Positions 1 to 8,522 of a stretch of 64,000 bases of DNA are shown in pieces (the stretch's first letter is position 1; each line of letters opens with the position of its first letter). Source of the stretch: Nereida sp. MMG025 (GTDB taxonomy: Bacteria; Pseudomonadota; Alphaproteobacteria; Rhodobacterales; Rhodobacteraceae). The position numbers and the translations under genes were made by a program. The notes under the pieces were generated by a model. The model had not been told where the DNA came from, made no database searches, and saw only the letters and a program-made list of their open reading frames with translations. The stretch is from contig NZ_JAKFZN010000003.1 in NCBI RefSeq assembly GCF_021654165.1, forward strand, positions 248,001 through 312,000. Direction: 5' to 3'.

Positions 1-2
1 AA

Positions 3-638
3 CACGCCCCCTTTGACCGCGCCCGAATGGATGCGTGTATGGCCATTGGCCGCGCACTTGATTTTCCGCTGTTGGTGCGTGTGGAAGACAGCAGCCCGCG
101 TGCGGTGTTACAAGCCTTGGACATGGGCGCCGTTGGCATTGTCTGCCCGCATGTGGACAGCGTTGAAAAGGCCCAAGAGGTGGCACGCGCGGCGCACTTC
201 GGGTTGGGCGGACGCGGTTATGCGGGATCGACCCGTTGGGCCGGTTTTGCAACCAGATCAATGCCTTGCGTGATGGACCAGGACGCGCAGACGATCGTGA
301 TTGCGCAAATCGAAGAACCGGCCGGTGTGGACGCGGCCCAAGACATTGCCGCTGTTGATGGCATCGACGGGCTGTTCATCGGTCCTGCGGATTTATCGGT
401 CGGCTATGGCTATGACCATCAGGCGAGCGACGAACTGACGGCCGCTTTGGCGCATGTCGGACAAGCGGCCAAGGCGCAGGGCAAAGCCTATATGTCATGG
501 GTGCCGAATGCCCAGAAAGCGCAGGAGTGGTCGGCCTATGGGATGAGCATGTTTTTCATTGGATCAGAACACGCGTGGATGCTGAACGGGGCGCGCGCTG
601 ATGCTGCGGGTGTTCACGAGATCGGGGGTGATGCATGA
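3..638 (+). CDS. HpcH/HpaI-family aldolase, 5' end cut by window edge
   Basis: The reading frame is already open at the window edge, so the start lies upstream; 211 residues are visible, against about 255 for the family. Class II pyruvate aldolases of this family cleave 2-keto-4-hydroxy acids into pyruvate and an aldehyde in the cytoplasm. Support comes from the early VRVED stretch, a Gly-rich GGRGYAGSTRWAG segment, and FIGPADLSVGYG near the C-terminal third, the usual phosphate/pyruvate loop. The stop overlaps the start of the next gene (ATGA), implying translational coupling with the FAH-type hydrolase. The true substrate (sugar-acid or aromatic catabolism) cannot be read from this fragment. 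Confidence 0.85.
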   Translation, partial: HAPFDRARMDACMAIGRALDFPLLVRVEDSSPRAVLQALDMGAVGIVCPHVDSVEKAQEVARAAHFGLGGRGYAGSTRWAGFATRSMPCVMDQDAQTIVIAQIEEPAGVDAAQDIAAVDGIDGLFIGPADLSVGYGYDHQASDELTAALAHVGQAAKAQGKAYMSWVPNAQKAQEWSAYGMSMFFIGSEHAWMLNGARADAAGVHEIGGDA

Positions 639-1450
639 GGTTTGTTCGCTTCGGAGACGCACGCGCGGAACGGTTTGGGGCCTTGGATACGGATGATGCG
701 CTGCGCGACATTTCGGGCCACGCACAGGTAAACGCCGATCTGAAAAGGGTTAAGCCAGCCGACATCTCAGTCGCCGCCAAGGTCGCGGATGCGCCGCGTC
801 TGGGGTGCCCTGTTTTGAACGTGGGCAAGATCATTTGCATTGGATTGAACTATCGCAGCCACGCAGTGGAGGCTGGTATGCCTGTGCCTGAAGAGCCGAT
901 TGTGTTCATGAAAGCGACCTCTGCGATATGTGGGCCGAATGACCCGCTGGAGTTGCCGCGCGGATCTGCCAAAACGGATTGGGAGGTCGAACTTGGCGTG
1001 GTGATTGGCAGCCATGCAAAATATGTAGATGAGGCTGATGCGCTGGCCCATGTTGCGGGATATGTCACCTGCAATGACGTGTCAGAACGCGCGTTTCAGA
1101 TTGAGCGCGGTGGCCAATGGACCAAAGGCAAAAGCTGCGACAGTTTTGCGCCAATCGGACCGTGGTTTGTGCCTGCCAACCAGATCGCCGATCCCCAGAA
1201 CCTTGCGTTGCGCGCCTGGGTGAATGGGGACATCGTTCAGGATGGCAACACCAGCGATATGATTTTCACCGTTGCCCAGATCATCAGCTATCTTAGCCAG
1301 ATGATGTCGCTACACCCCGGGGATGTGATCATGACAGGCACGCCCCCCGGCGTCGGCATGGGCATGACGCCGCCGCGGTATCTGGGCAAAGGCGATATTG
1401 TCGAGGTTGAGGTCGAAGGGCTTGGCCGCCAGAGACAGGTTGTGGTCTAG
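635..1450 (+). CDS. Fumarylacetoacetate hydrolase (FAH) family protein
   Basis: This 271-residue protein has the FAH fold signature: CIGLNYRSHA near residues 68-76, metal-ligand glutamates in DWEVELGVV (E117, E119), a downstream aspartate in CNDVSERAFQ, and TGTPPGVG near the C-terminus. Family members hydrolyse C-C bonds of 2,4-diketo acids or decarboxylate and isomerise 2-oxo acids using Mg2+. It overlaps the upstream aldolase by 4 bp, so the two probably form the end of one catabolic pathway, either meta-cleavage of aromatics or deoxy-sugar acid breakdown. It ends convergently with the next gene, sharing the CTAG at 1447-1450. Confidence 0.9.
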   Translation: MRFVRFGDARAERFGALDTDDALRDISGHAQVNADLKRVKPADISVAAKVADAPRLGCPVLNVGKIICIGLNYRSHAVEAGMPVPEEPIVFMKATSAICGPNDPLELPRGSAKTDWEVELGVVIGSHAKYVDEADALAHVAGYVTCNDVSERAFQIERGGQWTKGKSCDSFAPIGPWFVPANQIADPQNLALRAWVNGDIVQDGNTSDMIFTVAQIISYLSQMMSLHPGDVIMTGTPPGVGMGMTPPRYLGKGDIVEVEVEGLGRQRQVVV

Positions 1451-2379
1451 CCGTTCGCATCAAAGAGGTCAGCGCAGGCCGAAAGATAACCTTCGCGCGT
1501 TGTCGCGACCTCCATCATCAGCTCGTGTTCGCAATTGGTAAACACCTTCAGTTCACCATTTGGCCAGCGGGCCATGCGGTCATGCACGCGGGCAGGGTCC
1601 ACGATGCGTTCATTGTCGCCCAAGCCGCACAGCGTTGGCACATCGGGCGATTTCTTGGCCGCAAGGCTGCGCATTTCGATCAGCGCTTCGTTCAGCCAAT
1701 GCATCGTTGGCCCGCCAAGGGCCAGATCGGGTTGGTCGATTAGATGTTGGCGCATGTAGTCCACCATGTCTTTGTCGCGTGACAGGGTGTTGTCCTCAAA
1801 GGGGGCGACCATGATGTAGGGATCGGGCTTGGTGCCCGGGGCGTAGAGATCTGCAAACTGCAAGGGCCGCGCGATTGTGGTCAGCCCCCATGCAATCGGG
1901 CGCAGCGCTGGCGACATCAGGATGCCCCACATCGGCGCCGAAAAGGCAGCTGCGTTGACGTCCAGTTCTTCCATAAGCGCGCGCAGCCCGATACAGCCGC
2001 CCATCGAATGACCGATCATATAGTAGGGGCGGGGCAGGCCCAAATCGGTTGCGGCTTCGACCATTGCCAAAACATCGCGTTGATAGTCGCTGAATTTCTC
2101 GACGTGACCTTTGTTGCGGTCATCCAACAGACGGTCTGCAAGGCCCTGACCGCGCCAGTCGATTGTGATTGTGCCATACCCCCGCGCCAGAAGGCTTCGT
2201 GCTGCGCGACCATATTTTTCGACATATTCAGTGCGACCGGGAAACAGCAGAACCGTGCCGCGCGCACCTTTCTGCCAATGCGCAATGCGCAGGCGCACCC
2301 CGTCGTCAGCCGTGATCCAATAGGCGGCCCCTGCATCGGGGCCGTCTGCGGCTGCGCTGTCGAAAGGGGCGTTCTGCAT
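1447..2379 (-). CDS. Alpha/beta hydrolase, lysophospholipase (PldB-like)
   Basis: This 310-residue serine hydrolase carries the nucleophile elbow GHSMGG (residues 123-128, Ser125). The acid is probably the Asp of CGLGDNERIVDP near 254 and the base the His of NCEHELMME near 285. The LLFPGRTEYVEKYG and DWRGQGLADR segments are typical of lysophospholipase L2 or monoglyceride-lipase-like enzymes. There is no signal peptide, so a cytoplasmic role is inferred. It follows the SCP2-like gene on the same strand after 5 bp, suggesting a two-gene lipid-related operon. The substrate is unknown. Confidence 0.85.
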   Translation of the reverse strand: MQNAPFDSAAADGPDAGAAYWITADDGVRLRIAHWQKGARGTVLLFPGRTEYVEKYGRAARSLLARGYGTITIDWRGQGLADRLLDDRNKGHVEKFSDYQRDVLAMVEAATDLGLPRPYYMIGHSMGGCIGLRALMEELDVNAAAFSAPMWGILMSPALRPIAWGLTTIARPLQFADLYAPGTKPDPYIMVAPFEDNTLSRDKDMVDYMRQHLIDQPDLALGGPTMHWLNEALIEMRSLAAKKSPDVPTLCGLGDNERIVDPARVHDRMARWPNGELKVFTNCEHELMMEVATTREGYLSACADLFDANG

Positions 2380-2384
2380 GCGGG

Positions 2385-2675
2385 TTAGCCGAGGACCGAG
2401 GACAGGGCCATCGCTTTGCCCATGTCGCCATCAACCGACAGTTTGCCTGTCATAAATGCGGCGGTGGGGTTCATTTCACCGTCCAGGATGGCTTTGAAGG
2501 TGTCGGTGCTGGCGGTCAGTGTAACGTCTGCATCTTCATCGCCTGCGCGCGCGCCATCGCCATCAATCATGATCGCGCCTTCATCTTCGACCACAAATTT
2601 GGCCACGCCAGAAAACCCGCCATCGCCCATTTTTTCGTTCAGGGCTGCCACTGCTGTATCGATAACGTCGCTCAT
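2385..2675 (-). CDS. SCP2 sterol-binding domain protein
   Basis: This 96-residue protein matches the small bacterial SCP2 domain: an N-terminal helix, GVAKFVVEDEGAIMIDGDG, DVTLTAS, then GEMNPTAAFMTGKLSVDGDMGKAM. The domain forms a hydrophobic tunnel binding lipids or acyl-CoA. I chose the ATG at 2675 because AAGGAG lies 10 bases before it; a GTG at 2684 would leave only one base. It is probably co-transcribed with the lipase-like hydrolase and divergent from the TPR gene. The ligand is not known. Confidence 0.85.
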   Translation of the reverse strand: MSDVIDTAVAALNEKMGDGGFSGVAKFVVEDEGAIMIDGDGARAGDEDADVTLTASTDTFKAILDGEMNPTAAFMTGKLSVDGDMGKAMALSSVLG

Positions 2676-2760
2676 ATTTCTCACGCTCCTTCATATGTGA
2701 TGGCTGCAGATCAAATCGCCTCTCGCAAATCTGCGCAGCCGCGCTACACTCACATTTGTG

Positions 2761-3321
2761 ATGAAACAAACCAAGCGCAACCATCTTTCTATTGTGACGT
2801 GGGGTCTTTTGGCAGTGGGGATTTCCTTACCCGCGCTGGCCCAAGACACCGTGCCGCCCACCGCGTTGGAGCGTTTGCGCAACAGCACGCCTGAAACCTA
2901 CGCAGTGATAGAGCGCGAACTGATGAACGAATGGTCCCGTTCTGGCAGCCCTGCGATGGATTTGTTGCTGCAACGTGGCCGCGATGCTTTGGAAACGGGT
3001 GCATTTGAAGAAGCGATTGATCATTTCACCGCACTGACAGATCACGCGCCCGAATTTGCCGAAGGATACAACGGGCGGGCCACGGCCTATTTTCGCAAAG
3101 GGCTTTTTGGTCCTGCGCTGGATGACATTCGCCGGGCGCTGGTGCTTAATCCCAACCACTATCAGGCGATGATCGGCTTTGGCATTATTCTTGAAGAAAC
3201 GGGGCAGAAACGGGCAGCACTTGAGGCCTACCGCAAGGCGGCCTCTATACATCCCCACCGCGAGGACGTAGCAACAGCGATAGAGCGGTTGGAGCCTGCA
3301 GTGGCGGGCCAAGCTCTCTGA
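2761..3321 (+). CDS. TPR-repeat exported protein
   Basis: An N-terminal signal peptide (basic KQTKR, hydrophobic core to about residue 23, ALA-Q cleavage site) is followed by a charged linker and at least three TPR units from about residue 60. Examples are GRDALETGAFEEAIDHFTAL and AYFRKGLFGPALDDIRRALV, each with the Gly/Ala/Tyr spacing of the repeat. TPRs bind proteins, so a periplasmic scaffold is likely. A GTG directly before the ATG is possible but adds only one residue. The partner is unknown. The gene is divergent from the SCP2 gene and 27 bp ahead of the helicase. Confidence 0.8.
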   Translation: MKQTKRNHLSIVTWGLLAVGISLPALAQDTVPPTALERLRNSTPETYAVIERELMNEWSRSGSPAMDLLLQRGRDALETGAFEEAIDHFTALTDHAPEFAEGYNGRATAYFRKGLFGPALDDIRRALVLNPNHYQAMIGFGIILEETGQKRAALEAYRKAASIHPHREDVATAIERLEPAVAGQAL

Positions 3322-3348
3322 CCATTGGTGTGATGTAGGGGAAACGCA

Positions 3349-6057
3349 GTGACGATAACTGCGGTCTTGGGGCCGACCAACACGGGCAAAACCCACTATG
3401 CGATTGAACGGATGCTGGCCCATAAGACGGGGGTGATCGGGCTGCCGTTGCGCCTGCTGGCCCGCGAGGTCTATGACCGCATTGTTGCCATTCGTGGCCC
3501 CTCGGTTGTGGCCCTTGTCACGGGCGAGGAACGGATTGTCCCACCCCGCGCGGCCTATTGGGTATGCACGGTCGAGGCGATGCCCGATGGTATGGGCTGC
3601 GATTTTCTTGCGATTGACGAAATCCAGCTTTGCGCCGATCTGGACCGCGGGCATGTGTTTACCGACCGTCTTTTGCATGCGCGCGGGCTGCATGAAACGC
3701 TGTTTTTGGGGGCCGAAACCATGCGCCCCGCGATTGCAGCACTTGTGCCCAAAGCACAATTTCTCAAACGTGAACGATTTAGCACGCTGACCTATACAGG
3801 TTCGAAAAAGATAAGCCGTTTGCAGCCACGCACGGCGATTGTCGGGTTTTCGGTTGATAATGTGTATGCCATCGCAGAGCTGTTGCGCCGTCAAAAGGGT
3901 GGTGCTGCTGTGGTGATGGGCGCGTTGTCGCCGCGCACCCGCAATGCGCAGGTGGATATGTATCAAAATGGCGAGGTCGATTTTCTGGTGGCGACAGATG
4001 CCATCGGCATGGGGCTGAACCTTGATATCAATCACGTTGCCTTTTCCAGTCTGACCAAATTCGACGGCCGTCGCATGCGGCCTTTGCAGCCCAATGAATT
4101 GGCCCAGATCGCGGGGCGCGCCGGACGGCATATGAACAACGGCACCTTTGGGGTGACGGGCGAGGCAGGGCCAATCCATGAAGAAGTCGTCACCTCGATT
4201 TGCGACAGTCGGTTTATCCCGGTGCGCAAACTTCAATGGCGCAATTCGGCGCTACAGATGGGCACAGTGGATGCCCTGTTGCGCAGTCTGCAAGACCAGA
4301 CCAGCAACGAATGGTTGACCCGCGTGCGCGACAGCGATGATCTGATCGCGCTGAAAACGCTGGCCGAGGATGCCGAAGTGCGTGCGCGTGCGTCCAATGG
4401 CGCGTCGGTCAAACTTTTGTGGGATGTGTGCCGCATCCCCGATTTCAGGGGTATATCCGCGGCTGAACACGCCAGTTTGTTGATGCAAATATACACCTTT
4501 TTACACCAATCGGGCCGGATTTCCGCCGACTGGATGGCGCGGCAGGTCAAACGCACCGATAGGGTGGAGGGCGATATCGACACGCTGTCGAAACGTCTGG
4601 CCTACATCCGCACGTGGACATATGTCGCGCAGCGCAGCGGTTGGCTGGACGATATGGACCATTGGCGCGGGGAAACCCGTGCTGTAGAAGACCGCCTGTC
4701 AGATGCTCTGCACGAGCGTTTGACCCAAAGATTTGTTGATCGCCGTACATCTGTTTTGTTGCGGCGATTGAAGCAGAAGGAGGCCCTTGTGGCTGAGATT
4801 AACGACGCTGGTGAGATCACCGTAGAAGGCCAACTGATTGGCAAAATCGAAGGCTTCCGCTTTCAGCAAGACGCAAGTGCCACGCCCGATGAGGCCAAAA
4901 CGCTGCGTGCGGCGGCTTTGCAGGTTCTGGCGCCTGAATTTCATTTGCGGGCCGATCGGTTTTACAATGCGCCCGACACCGAGATTGATTTCACCGAACA
5001 AGGTGGCCTGATGTGGGGTACTTTTGCGGTTGGCAAACTTGTGACGGGCAGTGATGCGCTCAAGCCGCAGGTGCAAGCCTTTGTGGACGAAGAAGCAGGC
5101 GCCGATGTTGCCGCCAAAGTCCAACGCCGGTTGCAGCACTTTATTGATCGCAAAATCACGACGCTGTTTGAACCGCTTGAAAACCTGAAAAACGACGATG
5201 CGTTGCAAGGGCTGGCCAAGGGCTTTGCATTCCGCATGGTGGAAAACATGGGCGTGATCCCGCGCGGTGACGTAGCGGGCGAGGTCAAGGACCTTGATCA
5301 GGACGCGCGCGGTGCGCTGCGCAAACATGGCATCCGTTTTGGCCAGTTCACCATCTTCATGCCGCTTTTGCTGAAACCTGCGCCGACGCGTTTGCGTTTG
5401 GTGCTGTGGTCACTGGCGCAGAACCTGCAAGAGTTTCCAGAAAGCCCCCCCGCTGGTCTGGTCACAGTGCCTGCTGCCAAAGGCAATCCGCAAGGCTACC
5501 ATACAATGGCGGGCTACCGCGCTGCGGGTGAACGCGCGATCCGGATTGATATGCTGGAACGCCTTGCCGATATGCTGCGCGGCCAAGACACGCGGGCCGG
5601 TTTTGAAGCCAACCCCGATATGCTGTCGATCACGGGCATGACGCTTGAGCAGTTCGCAGATCTGATGCAAGGCCTTGGATACAAGGCGGAAAAAGGCGAG
5701 CGTGTGAAGGTAAAAGCCCCCGCCGAGCCTGCGAAAGACGCAACCACTGATGCGGGCGAGGCACAGGCCGAAGAAGCCCCTGTTGCGCCAACAGACACGG
5801 CAGTGCCCGATGCCCAAGAAGATGCCGCGCCAGAAATGGAAGTGTTTTATACCTTTGCGTGGGCGCCCCGTGGCGGCAACCGCGGCAGTGGCAAGCCCCG
5901 ACCCCAAGGCGACAAGCCGCGCAAAAAGGGCGGTAAACCGCAAGGCAAAGGTGGCAACAAGGCGCAGAAATTCAGCGCAAAACCTGCCCGCAAGGAAAAA
6001 GCCATTGATCCTGACAACCCGTTTGCAGCTGCCCTGATGGGTCTCAAGAAGGATTGA
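3349..6057 (+). CDS. Suv3-like superfamily 2 RNA helicase
   Basis: This 902-residue protein starts at a GTG and opens at once with Walker A GPTNTGKT (residues 8-15). The DEAD-like motif is IDEIQ, as in Suv3 helicases. Motif V is VATDAIGMGLNL and motif VI is QIAGRAGRH. A long helical middle region follows, then a C-terminal tail rich in Gly, Lys and Arg (about residues 845-890) that probably binds RNA. Mitochondrial Suv3 works with RNA-decay machinery; a role in RNA turnover here is inferred. The stop overlaps the TTG start of the S4-domain gene, so the two RNA-binding proteins are coupled. Confidence 0.9.
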   Translation: MTITAVLGPTNTGKTHYAIERMLAHKTGVIGLPLRLLAREVYDRIVAIRGPSVVALVTGEERIVPPRAAYWVCTVEAMPDGMGCDFLAIDEIQLCADLDRGHVFTDRLLHARGLHETLFLGAETMRPAIAALVPKAQFLKRERFSTLTYTGSKKISRLQPRTAIVGFSVDNVYAIAELLRRQKGGAAVVMGALSPRTRNAQVDMYQNGEVDFLVATDAIGMGLNLDINHVAFSSLTKFDGRRMRPLQPNELAQIAGRAGRHMNNGTFGVTGEAGPIHEEVVTSICDSRFIPVRKLQWRNSALQMGTVDALLRSLQDQTSNEWLTRVRDSDDLIALKTLAEDAEVRARASNGASVKLLWDVCRIPDFRGISAAEHASLLMQIYTFLHQSGRISADWMARQVKRTDRVEGDIDTLSKRLAYIRTWTYVAQRSGWLDDMDHWRGETRAVEDRLSDALHERLTQRFVDRRTSVLLRRLKQKEALVAEINDAGEITVEGQLIGKIEGFRFQQDASATPDEAKTLRAAALQVLAPEFHLRADRFYNAPDTEIDFTEQGGLMWGTFAVGKLVTGSDALKPQVQAFVDEEAGADVAAKVQRRLQHFIDRKITTLFEPLENLKNDDALQGLAKGFAFRMVENMGVIPRGDVAGEVKDLDQDARGALRKHGIRFGQFTIFMPLLLKPAPTRLRLVLWSLAQNLQEFPESPPAGLVTVPAAKGNPQGYHTMAGYRAAGERAIRIDMLERLADMLRGQDTRAGFEANPDMLSITGMTLEQFADLMQGLGYKAEKGERVKVKAPAEPAKDATTDAGEAQAEEAPVAPTDTAVPDAQEDAAPEMEVFYTFAWAPRGGNRGSGKPRPQGDKPRKKGGKPQGKGGNKAQKFSAKPARKEKAIDPDNPFAAALMGLKKD

Positions 6058-6437
6058 GCGATCAGATCCAAAGCCAACGGCTGGACAAATGGCTCTGGCA
6101 TGCGCGGTTTTTTAAAACCCGCACTTTGGCGGGTCGTGTGATCAGTGAAGGCAAGGTGCGGGTGGACGGGACCATCGTCTCCAAACCCTCTCGCGCAGTT
6201 AGAGCCGGTATGGTCCTGACGTTCACGCAGGCCAAAGAGGTGCGTGTTGTGTGCATCGAAGGTATTGGTGACAGACGTGGCCCCGCACCAGAGGCGCAGG
6301 CGCTTTACACCGATCTGACGCCGCCCAAACCGCCCAAAGACCCTGCGAAAATTGCGCCGCGCCCTGTTTACGAAGGGGGTGGGCGGCCGACAAAAAAGCA
6401 AAGGCGACAATTGGACCGCTTTGATGGTCTTGAATGA
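6054..6437 (+). CDS. S4-domain RNA-binding protein, Hsp15-like
   Basis: This 127-residue protein begins with the S4 fold: RLDKWLWHARFFKTRTLAGRVI, then GKVRVDGTIVSKPSRAVRAGMVLTF. A basic Pro-rich tail follows. Hsp15 (HslR) binds stalled 50S subunits carrying nascent chains; that role is inferred from similarity. The only sensible start is TTG at 6054, overlapping the helicase stop (TTGA), a typical coupled junction. It is followed after 51 bp by fdxA. Confidence 0.88.
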   Translation: MSDQIQSQRLDKWLWHARFFKTRTLAGRVISEGKVRVDGTIVSKPSRAVRAGMVLTFTQAKEVRVVCIEGIGDRRGPAPEAQALYTDLTPPKPPKDPAKIAPRPVYEGGGRPTKKQRRQLDRFDGLE

Positions 6438-6488
6438 TCCGCTGCCCTGATTTAGCTAGGCGATAACTTCACATCCTGGACCGCTTTT

Positions 6489-6827
6489 ATGACCTATATC
6501 GTCACTGACAACTGCATTGCTTGCAAATACACCGACTGTGTTGAAGTCTGCCCCGTTGATTGCTTTTACGAAGGCGAAAACATGCTGGTCATTCATCCGG
6601 ACGAATGCATCGACTGTGGTGTTTGTGAGCCTGAGTGCCCCGCTGATGCGATCCGCCCCGATACAGAGCCTGACATGGAAAAATGGGTTGAGTTCAACCG
6701 CAAGTATTCCGAAGCCTGGCCTGTGATCATCACCAAAAAAGATCAGCTTCCCGAAGCCGAAGAGCGCGATGGTGAAGAAGGCAAACTGGAGAAATACTTT
6801 AGTGAAGCCCCAGGCGAAGGCGGATAA
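6489..6827 (+). CDS. fdxA: 7Fe ferredoxin FdxA
   Basis: This 112-residue ferredoxin has the seven-iron pattern. C9, C17 and C50 would hold the 3Fe-4S cluster and C21, C40, C43 and C46 the 4Fe-4S cluster, with an extra C12 as in Azotobacter FdI-type proteins. The acidic C-terminal extension is usual for proteobacterial FdxA. It is a cytoplasmic electron carrier whose partner is unknown. It sits just ahead of carD and is followed by a strong terminator at 6895-6920. Confidence 0.95.
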   Translation: MTYIVTDNCIACKYTDCVEVCPVDCFYEGENMLVIHPDECIDCGVCEPECPADAIRPDTEPDMEKWVEFNRKYSEAWPVIITKKDQLPEAEERDGEEGKLEKYFSEAPGEGG

Positions 6828-6894
6828 GCGATTCGCCTGCTTACCTAAGGTAAGTGTGCCAAATCCTTTGTTTTTATGTCGAATCGTTCCAAGC

Positions 6895-6920
6895 GGTCGC
6901 CTTTCGGGCGGCCCTTTTTT
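6895..6920 (+). terminator. Rho-independent terminator after fdxA
   Basis: The stem GGTCGCC / GGCGGCC (7 bp, one G-U pair in RNA) has a TTTCG loop and is followed by C and six T. It lies about 70 bp after the fdxA stop and separates fdxA from carD. The same stem arms occur in the terminator after tRNA-Gly at 41498-41519. Confidence 0.85.
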
Positions 6921-7079
6921 GTGGTATGGTAATCCCACATCAGAGCCGCCCGCTTTGGTTCCGCCATCAGGTGATGGGTATGAAACGCTGCCGTTTCTTG
7001 GGACATCTGGACAGGGATGACGCTTCGCCAAACAGGTTTCGGCGAGGGGTTATTTTTTGGCGCGGCACGAAAGGAAAGA

Positions 7080-7604
7080 ATGAAGATGAGTAAGGCGAAG
7101 AAGCTGGATTTCAGCCCGAATGAATTTGTTGTTTATCCCGCACATGGTGTTGGAAAAATCGTTTCGGTCGAAGAACAAGAGGTTGCAGGCATGACGCTTG
7201 AGCTTTTTGTGATTGCGTTTGAAAAAGACAAGATGACATTGCGGGTGCCAACCAACAAAGCGGTTGATGTGGGCATGCGCAGCCTGTCCACAGGTGACGA
7301 GATCAGCCACGCAATGAAAATCCTCAAAGGCAAGGCCAAAGTCAAACGCGCGATGTGGTCACGCCGCGCACAGGAATATGAGCAAAAGATCAATTCCGGC
7401 GATCTGATCGCGATTGCAGAGGTGGTCCGCGATTTGCACCGCAACGACGACCAGCGCGAGCAAAGCTACTCTGAACGGCAGCTTTATGAGGCGGCCCTTG
7501 AACGACTGACCCGCGAAGTGGCCGCTGTGAGCGGTGAGGACGAAGGCGAAGCAGGCTCCAAGATTGAAGCCGTTTTGAACAGTCGGGCACCTGCTGCTGC
7601 ATAG
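7080..7604 (+). CDS. CarD-family transcriptional regulator
   Basis: The N-terminal CarD/TRCF RNA-polymerase-interacting domain is recognisable: FSPNEFVVYPAHGVGKIVSVEEQEV, then LRVPTNKAVDVGMRSL. A helical DNA-binding C-terminal half follows (RRAQEYEQKINSGDLIAIAEVVRDL). CarD proteins bind the RNAP beta subunit and stabilise open complexes, notably at rRNA promoters. I chose ATG 7080 because AAGGAAAG precedes it; ATG 7086 is also possible. Earlier in-frame codons lack a ribosome-binding site. A strong hairpin terminator follows. Confidence 0.92.
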   Translation: MKMSKAKKLDFSPNEFVVYPAHGVGKIVSVEEQEVAGMTLELFVIAFEKDKMTLRVPTNKAVDVGMRSLSTGDEISHAMKILKGKAKVKRAMWSRRAQEYEQKINSGDLIAIAEVVRDLHRNDDQREQSYSERQLYEAALERLTREVAAVSGEDEGEAGSKIEAVLNSRAPAAA

Positions 7605-7626
7605 GATTGATGACGCTGTAAAACGG

Positions 7627-7652
7627 AAAGGCGGGCCAAGGCCCGCCTTTTT
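7627..7652. terminator. Bidirectional rho-independent terminator between carD and cobS
   Basis: AAAGGCGGGC, loop CAAG, then GCCCGCCTTTTT forms a 10-bp near-perfect stem with A and T tails on both sides. It can stop carD transcripts on the plus strand and cobS transcripts on the minus strand. Confidence 0.9.
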
Positions 7653-7662
7653 GCATGTTTGG

Positions 7663-7710
7663 GTGGGGGCCAGCCCCCACACCCCCGAGGTATTTCAAGC
7701 AACAATGAAG
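7663..7710 (+). repeat. Dispersed hairpin repeat, copy 1
   Basis: The hairpin GTGGGGGC-CA-GCCCCCAC is followed by ACCCCCGAGGTATTT and CAACAATGAAG. The same core occurs at 60356-60403, and a partial one without the hairpin at 39763-39784. The closing pairs differ between copies 1 and 3 but stay complementary. The copy overlaps the last codons and stop of cobS. Confidence 0.8.
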
Positions 7711-8447
7711 ATCAAAAGGGCCACTTCGATCAGTTGTTGCGTGGCGCCCAATGTGTCACCTGTCTGACCGTTGATTTTGTTTTTTGCCAAGAGAATGCAG
7801 CCCAGTGAGATGATCACCATCACTGCAATTGCGACGGGTGTTAGCATGAAAGACGCCAAAGCGCCGATGGCCAGCGCGACCAGTGTTGCGTTGCGTTCGG
7901 GGCGGCCGACCTGATGGGACAGGCCCGATGACCGGGCATTTTGCACGCTATGCATGATGGTTGGAAGCGTGGCCCGGCTGATTGCGCCGATGGCTGCAAG
8001 TGTGAGGATCGGGTTTACGTCGGGCAAGAGACTGCCCAATGCGAGCCACCGAAGGCCAACGGAAAGGACAAGGGCCAACACGCCATATGTGCCGATTTGG
8101 CTGTCTTTCATGATCGCCAGGCGGCGTTCCACGGTATATCCGCCCCAAAACCCATCTGCGCAATCGGCCAATCCGTCCTCGTGCAGCGCGCCTGTGATGA
8201 GGATTGCAGCGCCAAGAGTGAGCCCCGCGCTGATCATCGCGGGAAGGCCGAGCCACAGACATAGCCATGCCACGCCACCCGCCAACGCACCGATGATCGC
8301 TCCTGCAACAGGGTAGGCCCAAGCACTTGCCGCGCTGCGCGCCATTGCGTGATCGGCATCAACGCGCACAGGCAAGCGGCTGAGCAATCCCAGACTTGCG
8401 GGGATATCGCGCAGATCAATCAGCGGCATGTCGGATTTATTGGTCAT
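7695..8447 (-). CDS. cobS: Adenosylcobinamide-GDP ribazoletransferase (cobalamin synthase)
   Basis: This 250-residue polytopic inner-membrane enzyme joins alpha-ribazole to adenosylcobinamide-GDP in the last steps of B12 assembly. Diagnostic features are the early LLSRLPVR, the conserved [17 protein letters not shown] with acidic metal ligands near residues 90-104, and several Gly/Ala/Leu-rich membrane helices. It is divergent from cobT, whose product supplies its alpha-ribazole-phosphate substrate. The spacing between the starts is 75 bp, leaving room for two promoters. The C-terminal codons lie inside a dispersed repeat. Confidence 0.93.
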   Translation of the reverse strand: MTNKSDMPLIDLRDIPASLGLLSRLPVRVDADHAMARSAASAWAYPVAGAIIGALAGGVAWLCLWLGLPAMISAGLTLGAAILITGALHEDGLADCADGFWGGYTVERRLAIMKDSQIGTYGVLALVLSVGLRWLALGSLLPDVNPILTLAAIGAISRATLPTIMHSVQNARSSGLSHQVGRPERNATLVALAIGALASFMLTPVAIAVMVIISLGCILLAKNKINGQTGDTLGATQQLIEVALLIFIVA

Positions 8448-8522
8448 TGCGGCTCATGTGCTGCGTTGCTCTTGGGTCACGAATGGGTAAACAGAAGTCG
8501 AACGATTAGCAACGAGGTCCCC

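Noticed and set aside
2827-4236. 469-codon minus-strand open frame
   Set aside because: It runs antisense to the TPR and helicase genes, whose motifs are clear, and its translation shows no domain.
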